This document shows positions 8,255 through 17,367 of a stretch of 40,511 nt of DNA, piece after piece. The notes under the pieces are model-generated. The model saw only the letters and a list, made by a program, of their open reading frames with translations, made no database searches and was not told the origin of the DNA. The stretch lies in NCBI GenBank assembly GCA_958423535.1, contig CATZRJ010000013.1, positions 1 to 40,511 on the forward strand. The letters run 5' to 3'. The DNA is from an uncultured Collinsella sp. (lineage in GTDB: Bacteria; Actinomycetota; Coriobacteriia; Coriobacteriales; Coriobacteriaceae). The position numbers and the translations under genes were made by a program. Positions within the stretch are counted from its first letter, which is position 1. Each line of letters begins with the position of its first letter.

Positions 8255-9661
8255 ATGCCTCTTGCTGATGTCTTTAGCTTGCTCGTTTTGGGCCAGGGTA
8301 AGTCCGGTCTTGATGTCGCTCGCTGGGCGCTTGCGCATCCCGAGCGCGTGAGTGCCGTTACCGTTTACGGTGGCGGCACATCCGAGCCCAACGATGCCAC
8401 GCGCTCGCTCGAGGCGCACGGGGCATCGTTTGTCTACGGAACCGAGCAGGTCGAGGGCGCGTTTGATGTATGCGTGACGTGTCCGGGCATCTCGGAGTTC
8501 TCGGCATTCTTTAAGGCTGGCCGCGATCACGCTGCCCAGATTATGGGTGAGCCCGAGTTTGCCTACCGCCTGTCTCCCCAAAATTGGATTGCCATTACGG
8601 GCACCAACGGCAAGACGACCACCACGTCGCTGACCGACTACCTGCTTAAGGCGGCGGGCGAGGCGAGCGTTGCTGTCGGCAATATCGGTGAGCCTCCGGT
8701 GAACGAGATCGATGGCCGCGCGCATAACGAGTGGTTTGTGGCGGAGCTTTCGAGCTATCAGATCGCAACGACCCAGGAGCTTCACCCCCGTGTGGCGGTG
8801 CTGCTCAACATTACCCCCGACCATCTGGGCTGGCATAAGAGCCATAAGAACTATGCGCTCGCCAAGATTAAGCTCTTCGAGAATATGGTCGACGATGACC
8901 TGGTGATTGTTGACGTCGAGGATGCCGGTATCCACGAGTTCGATGAGTACATCTATGTTCCGGGCCGTCGCATCTGCAAGGTTGCTTTTGACGAGCCTGC
9001 GGGCGAGGACGCCGCATTTGTGCGCGATGGCAAGATGGTCGTTCGCCTGAAGGGCGTCGAGACCCCGCTCGTCGATACGTCCGAGCTTAAGATTTCGGGC
9101 CATCACAATGTAATCAATGCCCTGTGTGCTGCCACGGCGGCCCTGACGGTCGGCGCCGATGTTGACGGTGTGTGTCGCGGCCTGGTCTCGTTCCAGCCGC
9201 TGGAGCACCGCGTTGAGCCCTGTGGCGAGATCGATGGCGTGCGCTATGTCAACGATTCCAAGGCAACGAACACTGATGCGGTCGAAAAGGCCCTGACGGC
9301 ATTTCCCGATGACGATGTGATCTTGCTGCTCGGCGGTCACGATAAGGGCACGCCGCTCGAGTCCTTTGCCCGCGTTGTGATGGATAACGTTCGCTCGGTG
9401 GTCTGCTTTGGAGACGCGCGCGAGCGCTTTACCGCCGCTATGGACGAAGCGGATGTCGACGGTGATGTCGATATCGCCCAGGCCGAGGACCTGCGCGATG
9501 CCGTGGACGTTGCCCGTTCGCTGTCGAGCCGCGGCGATGTGATCTTACTGTCGCCCGCCTGCTCTTCGTTTGATGAGTTCTCGGGCTACGAGGAGCGCGG
9601 CCGCGTGTTTAAGGACTATGTGGCCCAGCTTGCCGCTGCGTCCAATACGCAAACGGAATAG
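8255..9661 (+). CDS. murD: UDP-N-acetylmuramoylalanine--D-glutamate ligase (MurD)
   Basis: MurD adds D-glutamate to UDP-MurNAc-L-Ala. The 468-residue protein has an N-terminal Rossmann-type domain beginning LLVLGQGKSG, the ATP-binding P-loop GTNGKTT at 116-122, the Mur-ligase LNITPDHLGWH block, and the C-terminal domain with NDSKATNTDA, LLGGHDKG and SPACSSFDEFSGYEERG, which is typical of MurD. The ATG at 8255, nine bases after mraY, lacks a convincing Shine-Dalgarno sequence, so expression probably depends on translational coupling from mraY. Confidence 0.95.
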   Translation: MPLADVFSLLVLGQGKSGLDVARWALAHPERVSAVTVYGGGTSEPNDATRSLEAHGASFVYGTEQVEGAFDVCVTCPGISEFSAFFKAGRDHAAQIMGEPEFAYRLSPQNWIAITGTNGKTTTTSLTDYLLKAAGEASVAVGNIGEPPVNEIDGRAHNEWFVAELSSYQIATTQELHPRVAVLLNITPDHLGWHKSHKNYALAKIKLFENMVDDDLVIVDVEDAGIHEFDEYIYVPGRRICKVAFDEPAGEDAAFVRDGKMVVRLKGVETPLVDTSELKISGHHNVINALCAATAALTVGADVDGVCRGLVSFQPLEHRVEPCGEIDGVRYVNDSKATNTDAVEKALTAFPDDDVILLLGGHDKGTPLESFARVVMDNVRSVVCFGDARERFTAAMDEADVDGDVDIAQAEDLRDAVDVARSLSSRGDVILLSPACSSFDEFSGYEERGRVFKDYVAQLAAASNTQTE

Positions 9662-9670
9662 GGGTTGCCG

Positions 9671-11191
9671 GTGAGAGAGGAGAGCCCCCGACAGAATATG
9701 AGGAGGCCCGACTCGGACCGTGCTTCCTCGCAGCGCAGCACGCCGCGCGCCGGTCGTGGCACGCAGGGCATCGGCGAACGTTATATCGCCGGCGTCCCCG
9801 CACGTATCATGCGACCCCGCCTGGTCTTTTTGACCTGCCTGTTCTCGCTGGTCTGTTTTGGCCTGCTTATGGTGTACTCGGCATCTTCAGTCGAGGCGCT
9901 TCACGAGAACGACTCCGCGACCTACTTTTTATTTCGACAGTTTATGTTCACGGTCGTCGGTGTTGCTGCCCTCGAGTTCATCGCGCGCGTTGCACCCGAT
10001 AGCTGGTTTGGCGAAGGGGCGCTTAAACTTGCTCTTATCGCTATGATGATCTTGCTGTTTGCGGTGTTCCTCTTTGGTAGCGGCAGCCGTGGTGCTACGC
10101 GTTGGCTGAGCATTGCCGGCATTCAGTTTCAGCCATCGGAGTTTCTCAAGCCGTTTGCCATTGCCTATTCGGCCATCATGCTCGACCGCGTGTTTTCGCC
10201 CGGTGGCAACATCAATGAGTTCCTTAAGGGCATGGGCTTCTATTTGGGCGCATCGCTCGTCTTGATTTTTATTCAGCCCGACTTTGGCACCATCCTGATT
10301 ATTCTGTTGACGATCATGTGCATGGCGCTCTTTGCCGGCCTTGACCCAAAGTTCATTATCGGTGCGATTCTTGCTGGCGCCGTCATCATCGTGATCGCTC
10401 TTGTCGTCGAGCCGTACCGTATGGTGCGCATTCAGGTTCTCTTGAATCCTTGGGCAGATGAATATGGAGACGGGTATCAGGCAACGCTCGCCATTATGGC
10501 GTTTGCTTCGGGCGGACTGTTCGGCCGCGGTATCGGCAACTCAACCATGAAGTACTCGTATTTGCCCGAGGCGCACAACGACTACATCCTGGCCATCATT
10601 GGCGAGGAAGTTGGCTTTTTGGGGACGCTGCTGTTTTTCTTGGTGTTTGCGATGCTGATCTACTCAGCGTTTCGAATCGCCGAGCAAGCTACCGATCGTC
10701 GTGGGGCGCTTATGGCTTCGGGCTCTGCGGTTATCCTCGCGGTGCAGTTTTTGATCAACGCGCTGGGTATTCTCAACGTGTTTCCTATGACGGGCAAGCC
10801 GCTGCCGTTTATCAGCTATGGCGGCTCTTCGATTATCGTGTCGCTCATGCTCGCCGGGCTTATCTTGCGCGTCTCGCACGAGAGCGCTCGACGCGATGAA
10901 TACGATCGTCGCCGCGATAGCTTTGCCGTTATGGACGAGAGCACTGCCGGGGTTCCCCATGCACGCGGGGAGCGCTCGTCGCGTGGCGGCTTTACCGTCT
11001 TGAACGGTTTTGCTTCGGAGTCGGATGCCCGTCTCCGGCCACGCTCGGCGCCACAGGGTCGCCCGCAACGACCGACGCCGCGCAATGCGGGTGGCGGATA
11101 TAATCGAATCGACCTGAATTCGGACCCGTCGACGCGCTTGCGCACCGACGACCAGGGGCCGCGCGTACGAAGGGACTACCATGACCGATAA
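9671..11191 (+). CDS. ftsW: Septal SEDS glycosyltransferase FtsW
   Basis: FtsW polymerises lipid II at the septum together with FtsI. About ten transmembrane segments lie between residues ~50 and ~400, with the SEDS hallmark PLPFISYGGSS near the end of the membrane part and QPSEFLKPF, QPDFGT and EVGFLGT in between. Both ends are unusual: about 50 basic residues before the first helix and a tail of about 105 residues rich in Arg, Gly, Pro and Ser after the last. The GTG at 9671 is preferred over the TTG at 9665 because AGGGG (9660-9664) is correctly spaced only for the former. The 3' end overlaps murG by 11 bases. The alternative RodA is unlikely given the location. Confidence 0.93.
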   Translation: MREESPRQNMRRPDSDRASSQRSTPRAGRGTQGIGERYIAGVPARIMRPRLVFLTCLFSLVCFGLLMVYSASSVEALHENDSATYFLFRQFMFTVVGVAALEFIARVAPDSWFGEGALKLALIAMMILLFAVFLFGSGSRGATRWLSIAGIQFQPSEFLKPFAIAYSAIMLDRVFSPGGNINEFLKGMGFYLGASLVLIFIQPDFGTILIILLTIMCMALFAGLDPKFIIGAILAGAVIIVIALVVEPYRMVRIQVLLNPWADEYGDGYQATLAIMAFASGGLFGRGIGNSTMKYSYLPEAHNDYILAIIGEEVGFLGTLLFFLVFAMLIYSAFRIAEQATDRRGALMASGSAVILAVQFLINALGILNVFPMTGKPLPFISYGGSSIIVSLMLAGLILRVSHESARRDEYDRRRDSFAVMDESTAGVPHARGERSSRGGFTVLNGFASESDARLRPRSAPQGRPQRPTPRNAGGGYNRIDLNSDPSTRLRTDDQGPRVRRDYHDR

Positions 11192-12296
11192 GATGACCGT
11201 TGCTATCGCAGCCGGCGGCACGGCGGGACATATCAACCCCGCACTTGCCTTGGCCGAGGAGCTGCGCGACCGTGGCCACCACGTTGTATTTGTGGGTCAG
11301 TCGCATAAGCTCGAGGGTCGTCTGGTTCCCGAGGCTGGGTTTGATTTTGTACCGATTACGGTTACGGGCTTCGACCGCTCTCGCCCTTGGACAGCATTGA
11401 GCTCGCTGTGGCGTGTCTATAAGGCGAAGCGCGCGCTCGGCAACCATTTTTCTAAAGCCCGCAAGCCCGATGTCGCCATAGGTTTTGGCGCCTATGTCGA
11501 GGTCCCGCTTCTGGGCTGGTGCAAGGACGCGGGCATTCCGTATCTGCTGCACGAACAGAATTCCGTCCCGGGCCTTGCTAACAAGATGATGAGTTCGCAT
11601 GCCGCCCGCGTTTGCATCTCGGTGCCGGCAGCGCGTTCCGTGTTTGAGCGCGAGGGCGATCCTGACCATGTGCTCATGACCGGCAACCCCGTGCGCCGTT
11701 CTGTGATCGAGGGTGATCGAGTCCACGGCCGCAGGGCCCTTGATGTGCCCGAGGACACCACGCTCCTGCTGGTGTTTGGCGGCTCACTTGGTGCCCAGCA
11801 TCTTAATGAGCGCGTGGCTTCGCTTAAAAACGAGTTGCTCTCGCGCGAGAATCTCTATGTTTTGCATTCGACGGGCGCCGATGGCTTTGAGGACACCGAG
11901 CGCGCTCTTGCCCTGACGCCCGAGGAGGCGAAACGGTATCGCGTCCAGCCCTACATCGACAATATGGGCGATATGCTGGCTGCGGCCGATTTGGTCCTCT
12001 CGCGCTCGGGCGCTTCGAGCGTCGCCGAGATTGCCGCTCTTGCCGTTCCTTCGGTGCTGGTGCCGTATCCGCATGCGACGGCCGATCATCAGACCACCAA
12101 TGCCCGCTATCTGGTCGATGCCGGTGCCGGCGTGCTCTGCGCCGATGTCGATATCGACACCCAGGCGTTTGCCGATGAGCTGCTGCATCTTATCGATGAT
12201 GCGCAGGCGCGCGATGCCATGCGCCAGGCGGCTCGCGGTTTGGCCCAAGACCGCGCTGCCGTCCTTTTGGCGGACGCGGTAGAAGGATTGCGTTAG
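11181..12296 (+). CDS. murG: UDP-GlcNAc:lipid I N-acetylglucosaminyltransferase (MurG)
   Basis: MurG adds GlcNAc to lipid I to form lipid II on the cytoplasmic membrane face. It has 371 residues in a GT-B fold. Seen are the N-terminal glycine loop AAGGTAGHINPALAL (G12-G-T-A-G-H17), the second loop FGGSLGAQHLN, HEQNSVPGLAN, LSRSGASSVAEIAALAVPSVLVPYPHA and DHQTTNARYL, which bind UDP-GlcNAc. The ATG sits inside the end of ftsW, with GAAGGGA upstream. It is followed by a 97-base gap before murC. Confidence 0.96.
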   Translation: MTDKMTVAIAAGGTAGHINPALALAEELRDRGHHVVFVGQSHKLEGRLVPEAGFDFVPITVTGFDRSRPWTALSSLWRVYKAKRALGNHFSKARKPDVAIGFGAYVEVPLLGWCKDAGIPYLLHEQNSVPGLANKMMSSHAARVCISVPAARSVFEREGDPDHVLMTGNPVRRSVIEGDRVHGRRALDVPEDTTLLLVFGGSLGAQHLNERVASLKNELLSRENLYVLHSTGADGFEDTERALALTPEEAKRYRVQPYIDNMGDMLAAADLVLSRSGASSVAEIAALAVPSVLVPYPHATADHQTTNARYLVDAGAGVLCADVDIDTQAFADELLHLIDDAQARDAMRQAARGLAQDRAAVLLADAVEGLR

Positions 12297-12393
12297 TTAG
12301 ACGGGATATCGCGGGTCGCCCTCGCGCGGATGCGGTAGGTGCGGTAAAGTAAACGGGTTACAGGCAGTGTTTACGCAAGGAGTACACGAGCAC

Positions 12394-13812
12394 ATGGCTG
12401 ATTCCAAGACTGCAACCTCCGCGCCCGAGTTCAAGAGCGCCCATTTTATCGGTATCGGTGGCGCCGGCATGAGCGGCATCGCCCTCGTCCTTCACGAGCG
12501 CGGCTATGTCGTTACCGGCTCCGACCTTAAGACGTCGCGCTACATTCGCCAGCTTACCCGCGCCGGCGTGAAAGTGCATGTGGGCCATGAGGCTGCCACC
12601 ATCGACGAGGTCAAGCCTGACGTCGTCGTGGTCTCTACCGCTATTCCCGAGTCCAACCCCGAGCTCGTCCGTGCGCGCGAGTTGAGTATTCCCGTGTGGC
12701 CTCGCGCCAAGATGCTCTCGGCTCTGGGCCACGGCTACACCACCGTTGCCGTTGCCGGTACTCACGGCAAGACCACGACCTCTTCGATGTGCGCCACCAT
12801 GCTCGACCGCATGGGTCTGGACCCCAGCTTCCTGATCGGTGGCATTGTCGAGGGCTACGATACCAACGGCAAGAACGGCTCGGGCGATTATTTTGTCGCC
12901 GAGGCGGATGAGTCCGACAGCTCCTTCCTGTTCCTTAACCCCAACGTGGTCATCGTGACCAACGTCGAGGCCGACCATCTCGATCACTACTCGGGTATCG
13001 AGGAGATCGAGGCCACCTTCGCCAAGTTTATGAGTCTGGTGGGCGAGGACGGCACGGTCATCGTCTGTGGTGAGGACCCGCATCTGGTCGAGCTTGCCAG
13101 GTCGACCGGTCGCCGCGTGCTTTCCTATGGTTTTGCCGAGACCAACGACATCGTCTGCGTGCATCCGGACGTCCGAGGCATCCAGAGTGATTTTGTCGTC
13201 CGCTTTGAGGACGGCACCGAGCACGCCGTCGAGATTAAGAGCAACCCCGGTCGCCACAACATGCTCAACGCCACGGCGGTTCTTACGGTCGCTCATGTTC
13301 TGGGGCTCGATATCGACGCTGCCGCAAAGGCGCTTTCGAGCTTTGAGGGCGTCCGCCGTCGCTTTACCCATGTGGGCGATATCGATGGTATTACCGTGGT
13401 CGATGACTACGGCCATCACCCCACCGAGGTCAAGGCGACCCTCGCTGCCGCTTCGTCGCTTGGCTACAAGCATGTCGACGTCGTGTTTCAGCCGCACCGC
13501 TACTCGCGTCTGCAGGCTCTGTGCGACGACTTTGCCGATGCCTTCGCCAATGCCGACAAGCTGCTGTTAATTGACGTGTTTTCTGCCGGCGAGATGCCCA
13601 TCCCAGGTGTCACGTCCAAGATGCTCGCCGATACCGTGCGCGCCAAGCACCCCGGTAAGGAGGTCGTGTACTGCTCGAGCCGTCTTGAGCTCAACGAGGA
13701 GCTCGAGAAGATGGTGGGCGAGGGCGATTTGCTGCTTACCATGGGCGCCGGCGACGTCACGACGGTCGGCCCCGAGTTCATCGAGTATCTGACTGCCAAG
13801 AAGGACGCTTAA
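12394..13812 (+). CDS. murC: UDP-N-acetylmuramate--L-alanine ligase (MurC)
   Basis: MurC adds L-alanine to UDP-MurNAc, the first amino acid of the stem peptide. From ATG 12394 the protein is 472 residues, with the N-terminal FIGIGGAGMSGIA dinucleotide-like loop (18-30), ATP P-loop GTHGKTT at 122-128, the acidic EADESDSSFL block, VDDYGHHPTEVKATL and FQPHRYSR in the last domain. An in-frame GTG at 12367 would add nine residues but has no ribosome site, whereas AAGGAG at 12377-12382 serves 12394. Upstream TAAAGT/TAAAC words might be a weak -10. Confidence 0.95.
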   Translation: MADSKTATSAPEFKSAHFIGIGGAGMSGIALVLHERGYVVTGSDLKTSRYIRQLTRAGVKVHVGHEAATIDEVKPDVVVVSTAIPESNPELVRARELSIPVWPRAKMLSALGHGYTTVAVAGTHGKTTTSSMCATMLDRMGLDPSFLIGGIVEGYDTNGKNGSGDYFVAEADESDSSFLFLNPNVVIVTNVEADHLDHYSGIEEIEATFAKFMSLVGEDGTVIVCGEDPHLVELARSTGRRVLSYGFAETNDIVCVHPDVRGIQSDFVVRFEDGTEHAVEIKSNPGRHNMLNATAVLTVAHVLGLDIDAAAKALSSFEGVRRRFTHVGDIDGITVVDDYGHHPTEVKATLAAASSLGYKHVDVVFQPHRYSRLQALCDDFADAFANADKLLLIDVFSAGEMPIPGVTSKMLADTVRAKHPGKEVVYCSSRLELNEELEKMVGEGDLLLTMGAGDVTTVGPEFIEYLTAKKDA

Positions 13813-13817
13813 ACCCC

Positions 13818-14729
13818 ATGGGTTTGTTTAACGCCGTCATGGCGCTTTCGGGCATGATCGATACGGACGTAATCGAGGATGAACGCCTCGCGCGCCATAC
13901 GAGCTATCGTATCGGTGGCAAGGCGGACCTCTTTGTGACGTGTCACAGCTATCATGCCCTGCGCCGCGCCGTGGCGGTGCTCGACCGTGAGCAGGTGCCG
14001 TGGGTCATTATCGGCAAGGGGTCTAATCTGCTTGTTGCCGATGCAGGCTATCGCGGTGCCGTTATTTCGCTGGGGCGCGAGTTTCAGCGTACGGTTGTCG
14101 CCGATGACGGTTGTACGCTGACGGTCGGTGCGGGCGTGATGTTCGCACGCCTGGTCAACGACGCGCTGTCGCGCAGCCTTTCGGGCCTTGAGTTTGCGGT
14201 CGGTATTCCCGGCTCCGTTGGCGGCGCCTTGTCCATGAACGCCGGCACGCGAACCGAGTGGATTGGCTCGCTGGTCGAAGATGTCGTTACATTCGACCCT
14301 TGCTCCGGAATTAAGCATTACGCGGGCTCGGAGATCGCTTGGGGCTACCGTGAATGCAGCTTGCCGCGCAACGAGATCATTTTGGAATGCGTGCTCAAGC
14401 TCAAACCTGCGCCCAAGGCCGATATCCGTGAGCGTATGGAGCGGTACCTGACGCGGCGCAAGCGAACACAGCCCATGGGCTGTGCATCCTGCGGGTCGGT
14501 CTTTCGCAACCCGCCCGATGCGAGCGTGGGAAAGCTTATCGAGGATTGTGGATTAAAGGGTTTTTCGGTTGGCGGCGCGGAAGTTTCTCCCGTACACGCT
14601 AATTTTATCGTTAATAACGGAACCGCCTCGGCCGATGACGTGGCCGCGGTTATCAGACATGTGCACGGAAAGGTGAGGGAGGCGTATGGCATCGAGCTCA
14701 GACCGGAAGTTAAATTCCTCGGCTTCTAG
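13818..14729 (+). CDS. murB: UDP-N-acetylenolpyruvoylglucosamine reductase (MurB)
   Basis: MurB reduces UDP-GlcNAc-enolpyruvate to UDP-MurNAc with NADPH and bound FAD. The 303 residues contain the FAD-binding segments YRIGGKADLF (30-39), IGKGSNLLVAD (65-75) and GIPGSVGGALSMNAG (129-143). The active-site Ser S227 in SCGSVFRNP and the Glu in GIELRPEVKFLG (E293) are present. The SCGSVFRNP form and the length fit the type II (Gram-positive) enzymes. It begins five bases after murC, and its last 44 bases overlap ftsQ. Confidence 0.95.
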   Translation: MGLFNAVMALSGMIDTDVIEDERLARHTSYRIGGKADLFVTCHSYHALRRAVAVLDREQVPWVIIGKGSNLLVADAGYRGAVISLGREFQRTVVADDGCTLTVGAGVMFARLVNDALSRSLSGLEFAVGIPGSVGGALSMNAGTRTEWIGSLVEDVVTFDPCSGIKHYAGSEIAWGYRECSLPRNEIILECVLKLKPAPKADIRERMERYLTRRKRTQPMGCASCGSVFRNPPDASVGKLIEDCGLKGFSVGGAEVSPVHANFIVNNGTASADDVAAVIRHVHGKVREAYGIELRPEVKFLGF

Positions 14730-15954
14730 AGCATCGAAACCAACCTTCCGCCGCGCCGGAGGGCGTTCCGGCGCACCGTCCCAGTCTCAACGTAAATCCG
14801 TCATGCCTTCTAAGACCGTCGGGTCCGTGCGGTCTTCCAAGCGTTCGGCTTCCGGCTCGCAACTTGGCGGACGGCCCGCGGCCAAAAAGGTTGCTCGTCC
14901 GGCGGCACGTCCCTCGGTAACGTCCAAACCGGCGACGGGCGCCAAGCCTTCTCGTCCCATGGCTTTGCCCACGCCCTCGTTGGGGGCAAAGGCGACGCGT
15001 CCCGGTCGCGTGCTGGGTGCATCGAAGCCACGTATGTTGACGTCGGTGTCGGCCTCCGCAAAACCGCAATCGGGCAAAAAAGGCTTCAATCCGCTGTCAT
15101 CGATCGGCGCCCTGGCAAATCATGCGACGGGTGCCGCTTCTGCCGTTAAGGGCAAGGGTAAAATCATGGGCGGCATCCTTGCTGCTTTGGCAGTGCTTGC
15201 GGTCGTTGCCATCGTTGTCATTAACTCAGGCCTGTTCGCCGCCACCGATATTCAGATTCGGGGCAGCGAGCATGTGACCAAGCACGATGCTATCCAACTG
15301 ATCGATCTGCCCGAGAACACGTCGCTGTTCAATGTGAATCTCGACCAGATCACCGAGGGCCTCAAGCAAAATCCGTGGGTCTCGGGCGTGGATGTCCAGC
15401 GTCAATTTCCCCATACGCTCATCATCACGCCGACGGAACGCAAGGTTATCGCAATCGCCTACATTAGCTCCGACGATCTTGCGTGGGCCATCGGGGACGA
15501 TGACACGTGGATTGCGCCGCTGTCTACCTCGGTCGATGTTGACGACCAGGGCAACGTCACCGCAACGGGGGAGGGTGCCAACACCCTGACCGGCATCGAT
15601 GCCGCCCTGGCACTCGCCAAGCATTACGGTGCCGTGCTGCTGACCGATGTCTCGGCCGATGTCGCACCGGTTTCGGGGCAAGCGGTAAATTCCAAGGCAG
15701 TCAAGGCCGGTCTGGATTACGTCCGCGGATTCTCGAGCGAGTTCTTGGGCCAGGTCAAGGATATTTCCACGCCCTCGGTCGAGGCCATCTCGGCGAACCT
15801 CGATAACGGTATCGAGGTGTCGCTCGGAGATTCGGATGACATTGCCAAAAAGGAGCGTATCGTTACCAAGCTGCTTTCGCAGGTGGAGGGCGTGACGTAT
15901 ATAAACGTTCGATCTCCTGGCAACTATACGTTTAGGAACGCGCCGACCTCGTAG
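14686..15954 (+). CDS. ftsQ: FtsQ/DivIB-type division protein with long basic N-terminus
   Basis: A 422-residue bitopic division protein of the FtsQ/DivIB family, which links FtsL-FtsB and FtsW-FtsI at the septum. Residues 1-158 are a cytoplasmic region of low complexity rich in Ser, Ala, Lys, Arg and Pro, much longer than in E. coli FtsQ. A transmembrane helix spans about 160-180. The POTRA domain follows at about 187-256 (IRGSEHVTKHDAIQLIDL, NPWVSGVDVQRQFPHTLIITPTE), then the beta domain to the end. The ATG at 14686 lies inside murB and has GGGAGG upstream. The next gene is ftsZ; ftsA is missing between them. Confidence 0.9.
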   Translation: MASSSDRKLNSSASRASKPTFRRAGGRSGAPSQSQRKSVMPSKTVGSVRSSKRSASGSQLGGRPAAKKVARPAARPSVTSKPATGAKPSRPMALPTPSLGAKATRPGRVLGASKPRMLTSVSASAKPQSGKKGFNPLSSIGALANHATGAASAVKGKGKIMGGILAALAVLAVVAIVVINSGLFAATDIQIRGSEHVTKHDAIQLIDLPENTSLFNVNLDQITEGLKQNPWVSGVDVQRQFPHTLIITPTERKVIAIAYISSDDLAWAIGDDDTWIAPLSTSVDVDDQGNVTATGEGANTLTGIDAALALAKHYGAVLLTDVSADVAPVSGQAVNSKAVKAGLDYVRGFSSEFLGQVKDISTPSVEAISANLDNGIEVSLGDSDDIAKKERIVTKLLSQVEGVTYINVRSPGNYTFRNAPTS

Positions 15955-16070
15955 CGTCTTCTAGCCTTTGTTGACGGGGCATACCGCGCCGTTTATCTGG
16001 TTTGTTTGGTTTTCACCGTCAATTATTTGACTGATGCGTTCATAATGTGCAAACATAATACGGTTTACCT

Positions 16071-16101
16071 TTGCATTTACTTTCAACTTGAAGGTTAATG
16101 T
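16071..16101 (+). promoter_or_regulatory. Candidate MerR-type promoter upstream of ftsZ
   Basis: TTGCAT (16071-16076) and TAATGT (16096-16101) are 19 bases apart, too far for an unassisted promoter but the spacing used by MerR-family activators. The spacer contains the dyad ACTTTCAACTTGAAGGT (16079-16095), which is symmetric apart from one pair. It includes TCAACTTGAAGGTT (16083-16096), also found at 1550-1563 upstream of mraZ. The start would be about 45 bases before the ftsZ ATG. The regulator is unknown. Confidence 0.4.
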
Positions 16102-16152
16102 GCGCAGGGGTCAACCCATGCTATGGCTATAACCTTTGTTCGGAGGACCGAC

Positions 16153-17307
16153 ATGCACGAGACAGAGATCAACAACTACCTTGCCGTCATTAAGGTGGTC
16201 GGCGTCGGCGGCGGCGGTACCAACGCGGTCAATCGAATGATCGAAGAGGGCATCCGCGGCGTCGAGTTTGTTGCCATCAACACCGATGCTCAGGCACTCG
16301 CGATCTCTGATGCCGATATCAAGGTGCACATCGGCACCGACCTGACCCGCGGCCTGGGCGCTGGCGCCAACCCCGAGGTCGGCCGTAAGGCCGCCGATGA
16401 GTCCCGCGACGACATCGCCGAGGCGCTCGCTGGCGCCGACATGGTGTTCATCACCTGCGGCGAGGGCGGCGGCACCGGTACCGGCGCTGCTCCCATCGTT
16501 GCCGATATCGCGATGAACGAGGTCGGCGCGCTGACCGTCGCCGTCGTGACTAAGCCCTTTACGTTTGAGGGCCGCAAGCGTAAGAAGAGCGCCGAAGAGG
16601 GCATTAAGACGCTTTCCGACTGCGTCGACACCATGATCGTTATCCCTAACGATAAGCTGCTCGACATCGCCGAGAAGAAGACCACCATGCTCGAGGCCTT
16701 CGCAATCGCCGATGGCGTCCTTTCCCAGGGCACCCAGGGCATCACCGACCTCATCACCGTCCCCGGTATCATCAACTTGGACTTCGCCGATGTTAAGACC
16801 ATCATGAAGCAGGCCGGTACCGCCATGATGGGTATCGGTACCGCTTCTGGGGACACCCGTGCCGTCGACGCTGCCCAGCAGGCTATCTCCAGTCCGCTGC
16901 TCGAGAGCTCCATCGATGGCGCCACGCGCGTCCTGCTTTCCATCGCCGGCTCCAAGGACCTGGGCATCCAGGAGATCAGCGACGCCGCCGACGTTGTCGC
17001 CAATGCTGTCGACCCCGAGGCCAACATCATCTTCGGTACCGTTGTTGACGAGTCCCTGGGCGACCAGGTGCGCATCACCGTTATCGCTACGGGCTTCTCC
17101 GACTCCAACGTCAACCGTCAGGACGAGCTCTTCGCTGCCCAGCAGTCCCAGAGCAAGGCTGCTGCTTCTGCTGAGCCGCAGCGCACTGCTCCGGCTGCCA
17201 GCCCCGCTCAGGCTGCCCCGACTCGCAACGTCGGTGGTACCGAGCTGCCCAACTTTGGCAACGATCAGTTTGAGCTTCCCGACTTCCTCAAGCGCGGCAG
17301 CTTCTAA
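16153..17307 (+). CDS. ftsZ: Cell division GTPase FtsZ
   Basis: FtsZ is the tubulin homologue that forms the division ring. The 384 residues include VGVGGGGTNAVNRM (17-29), the tubulin signature GEGGGTGTGAAP (103-114), the T7 synergy loop NLDFAD at 208-213 and the C-terminal conserved peptide ending LPDFLKRGSF, which binds membrane anchors such as SepF. A variable linker rich in Gln, Ala and Pro precedes it. The ATG at 16153 is chosen over the ATG at 16123 because GGAGG (16142-16146) lies six bases upstream and the protein then has the normal N-terminus. FtsA is absent, so SepF at 23670 is the likely tether. A strong terminator follows. Confidence 0.97.
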   Translation: MHETEINNYLAVIKVVGVGGGGTNAVNRMIEEGIRGVEFVAINTDAQALAISDADIKVHIGTDLTRGLGAGANPEVGRKAADESRDDIAEALAGADMVFITCGEGGGTGTGAAPIVADIAMNEVGALTVAVVTKPFTFEGRKRKKSAEEGIKTLSDCVDTMIVIPNDKLLDIAEKKTTMLEAFAIADGVLSQGTQGITDLITVPGIINLDFADVKTIMKQAGTAMMGIGTASGDTRAVDAAQQAISSPLLESSIDGATRVLLSIAGSKDLGIQEISDAADVVANAVDPEANIIFGTVVDESLGDQVRITVIATGFSDSNVNRQDELFAAQQSQSKAAASAEPQRTAPAASPAQAAPTRNVGGTELPNFGNDQFELPDFLKRGSF

Positions 17308-17333
17308 GTCGTTCTTCGCATTGTTTTGCACAG

Positions 17334-17362
17334 GGGCGCGTCCGTATGGATGCGCCCTTTTT
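17334..17362 (+). terminator. Rho-independent terminator of ftsZ
   Basis: GGGCGCGTCC - GTAT - GGATGCGCCC forms a 10-base stem with one G-T pair and a tetraloop, followed directly by five T. It ends the dcw transcript and separates it from pgeF-pst. Confidence 0.9.
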
Positions 17363-17367
17363 GTTTC

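Noticed and set aside
7856..9340. 494-residue minus-strand open frame opposite mraY-murD
   Set aside because: Shadow frame: both plus-strand genes carry complete catalytic motifs.
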